A DNA stretch of 64,000 nt from Hydrogenimonas sp. (GTDB taxonomy: Bacteria; Campylobacterota; Campylobacteria; Campylobacterales; Hydrogenimonadaceae), in assembly GCA_015490295.1 (NCBI GenBank), contig WFYC01000066.1:62001-126000 (forward strand), read 5' to 3'. A model generated the notes under the pieces. That model searched no databases and had not been told where the DNA came from. It saw only the letters and a list, made by a program, of their open reading frames with translations. This document shows, piece after piece, positions 62,863 to 64,000 of the stretch (position 1 is the stretch's first letter; every line of letters begins with the position of its first letter). The translations under genes and the position numbers were made by a program.

Positions 62863-62896
62863 GCCGGGGCTCTCCCGGCGCAGGAAACTCCCCTGC
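62863..62896 (+). terminator. Two adjacent GC-rich hairpins after the cytochrome c'-like gene
   Basis: GCCGGG/CCCGGC with a five-base loop is followed at once by GCAGG/CCTGC with a seven-base loop, then AGTATTTGATT. They start 16 bases after the stop codon. Terminator-like, although the T tract is weak. Confidence 0.5.
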
Positions 62897-62975
62897 AGTA
62901 TTTGATTATGGCATCGATTCTCCGGATGTGATACAATAACATCCATAAAAAAATCTTTTACCAAACAGAGGATCC

Positions 62976-64000
62976 ATGCACCCAGAAGTGTTCCAGCCTT
63001 TGCTGAATAGCGACGATATTCAAAACGAACTGTTTGAAAAGACGATCGGAGTACGCAAGGCTACATATTTCGATTTTACGGCGACCGGGCTCGCATACAT
63101 GCCGATAGAAGATAGGATGCGGGAGCTGCTTGAATACTACGCCAACACCCACTCGAAAGAGGCTTACCTTGCCGAGACGATGCAAAAGTGCTACGAAGCG
63201 GCCAGAAAATCTCTCAAGCACTCCCTGGAACTGGAGGAGGATTTTCTTGTGATTCCTACCGGTTTCGGGGCTACGGGAGCGATAAAGCGCTTTCAGGAGC
63301 TGATGGGACTCTACATTCCCCCTGCGGTATGCAAGAGGCTCGGAAGCAAGCCGGAGGTGGAGAAGAGACCGCTCGTCATAATAGGACCCTACGAACACCA
63401 CTCCAATGAACTGGGCTTTAGGGAGTCTCTGTGTGATATTCACAGAGTGCCGATGACCGAAGAGGGTTTTGTGGACCTGAAAGATCTCGAAGAGGTTCTT
63501 GAAAAAAACAGCGGCAGGGAGATCATAGGCTCTTTCTGCATCGCTTCGAACGCAACCGGTATCATCACCCCATATGCCGAAATCTCCGCACTTTTAAGAA
63601 AACACGGTGCAACCGTCTGCTTCGACGCGGCAGCCACATCGGCATATATGAATATACCCTCTTCGCTTTACGACGTAATGTTCCTCTCCGCGCACAAACT
63701 GCTCGGAGGCCCCGGCAGCAGCGGAATTCTGGTCATAAGGGAGAGGCTTGTAGACACATCCATAGCACCTACATACCCCGGCGGCGGGACGGTCACCTAC
63801 GTGAGCCGAAAAAGCCACCGTTTCCACGAGGATGCGGAGGTGCGCGAAGATGCGGGAACCCCGGCCATTTTACAGTTTATCAAGGCGGCCCTTGCCTATC
63901 AGCTCAGAAACGAGATGGGGCTCGAGTGGATAAAGTCTCGAAAAAAAGAGCTTTACGACTACTTTATCTCCAAAATAGCGTCGATCGACGAATTCGAAAT
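62976..64000 (+). CDS. Class V aminotransferase / cysteine desulfurase-like enzyme (3' end cut by window edge)
   Basis: PLP-dependent enzyme that is open from the ATG at 62976 to the window end (341 codons) and so absent from the ORF track. It contains VIPTGFGATGAIKRFQEL, IIGPYEHHSNELGFRE, SFCIASNATGIITPYAEIS, TVCFDAAATSAYMNI and the PLP-lysine segment FLSAHKLLGGPGSSG. These match the class V fold used by NifS/SufS and related lyases. The extended N-terminus and insertion near residue 130 suggest a separate subfamily, so cysteine desulfurase activity is not certain. It follows the tandem hairpins with its own AGAGG ribosome site. Confidence 0.87.
   Translation, partial: MHPEVFQPLLNSDDIQNELFEKTIGVRKATYFDFTATGLAYMPIEDRMRELLEYYANTHSKEAYLAETMQKCYEAARKSLKHSLELEEDFLVIPTGFGATGAIKRFQELMGLYIPPAVCKRLGSKPEVEKRPLVIIGPYEHHSNELGFRESLCDIHRVPMTEEGFVDLKDLEEVLEKNSGREIIGSFCIASNATGIITPYAEISALLRKHGATVCFDAAATSAYMNIPSSLYDVMFLSAHKLLGGPGSSGILVIRERLVDTSIAPTYPGGGTVTYVSRKSHRFHEDAEVREDAGTPAILQFIKAALAYQLRNEMGLEWIKSRKKELYDYFISKIASIDEFE

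Overview
The window reads as one contiguous, gene-dense chromosomal segment of a Campylobacterota (Epsilonproteobacteria) genome. This rests on gene orders I recall from Campylobacter and Helicobacter: clpB / ctpA-purC-purS-purQ-(BatD-like)-plsC; tsaE-lptB-rpoN; hemC, proS-hemA-ispB-HP0241-like-HP0242-like (DUF2018); ppiD-ftsA-ftsZ; and an stand-alone atpB. The many c-type cytochromes, an RND pump, TonB/c-di-GMP genes and a UbiD decarboxylase of the futalosine menaquinone type suggest a free-living respiratory member rather than a host-restricted one. The genus cannot be fixed from sequence alone. No rRNA, tRNA, CRISPR, transposase or prophage gene was found, and no gene-free stretch exceeds 300 bases.

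Layout. 1-7.6 kb: clpB (3' end cut by the window edge) diverges from ctpA, purine genes, a BatD-like membrane protein and plsC. 7.6-12.1 kb: a di-heme peroxidase-like lipoprotein, the divergent NAD-salvage pair pncA/pncB, and an eIF2B-like protein without the isomerase cysteine. 12.4-20.1 kb: small cytochrome c, WD40 protein, orphan ABC ATPase, proA, gpsA, a voltage-sensor potassium channel with a separate second RCK protein, gatB. 20.3-26.3 kb: ThiE-like protein, atpB, TIGR02757 protein, rpoN, lptB, tsaE, trpD, S4 protein. 26.5-30.0 kb: a complete Mla/MCE lipid-transport operon. 30.1-39.2 kb: UbiD-type decarboxylase, hemC, a Dsb-like protein, fxsA, proS, hemA, ispB and two Campylobacterota-specific small proteins.

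39.3-44.4 kb holds the most unusual unit: a tightly overlapping four-gene operon of a LuxI/FeeM/exosortase-type N-acyltransferase, a TonB-dependent receptor, a small periplasmic protein and a membrane GGDEF-EAL protein. Its upstream half is visibly AT-rich. The inferred theme is acyl-signal synthesis or uptake coupled to cyclic-di-GMP. 44.5-49 kb: RND transporter, FtsL-like protein and rsmH. 49.1-55.3 kb: DUF72, bioA, then divergently ppiD-ftsA-ftsZ with two strong palindromes in the shared promoter region. 55.3-58.7 kb: a second MlaF-like ATPase, DUF4149, prmC, M48 protease. 58.8-64 kb: an ABC-F ATPase carrying a heptanucleotide repeat, a lipoprotein, a sirtuin, thioredoxin-like and cytochrome c'-like proteins, and a class V aminotransferase cut by the window edge.

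A family of roughly 95-120 bp intergenic elements occurs four times (20.2, 31.9, 48.9 and 49.0 kb). Each is a chain of up to four hairpins, and the stems show compensatory changes between copies.
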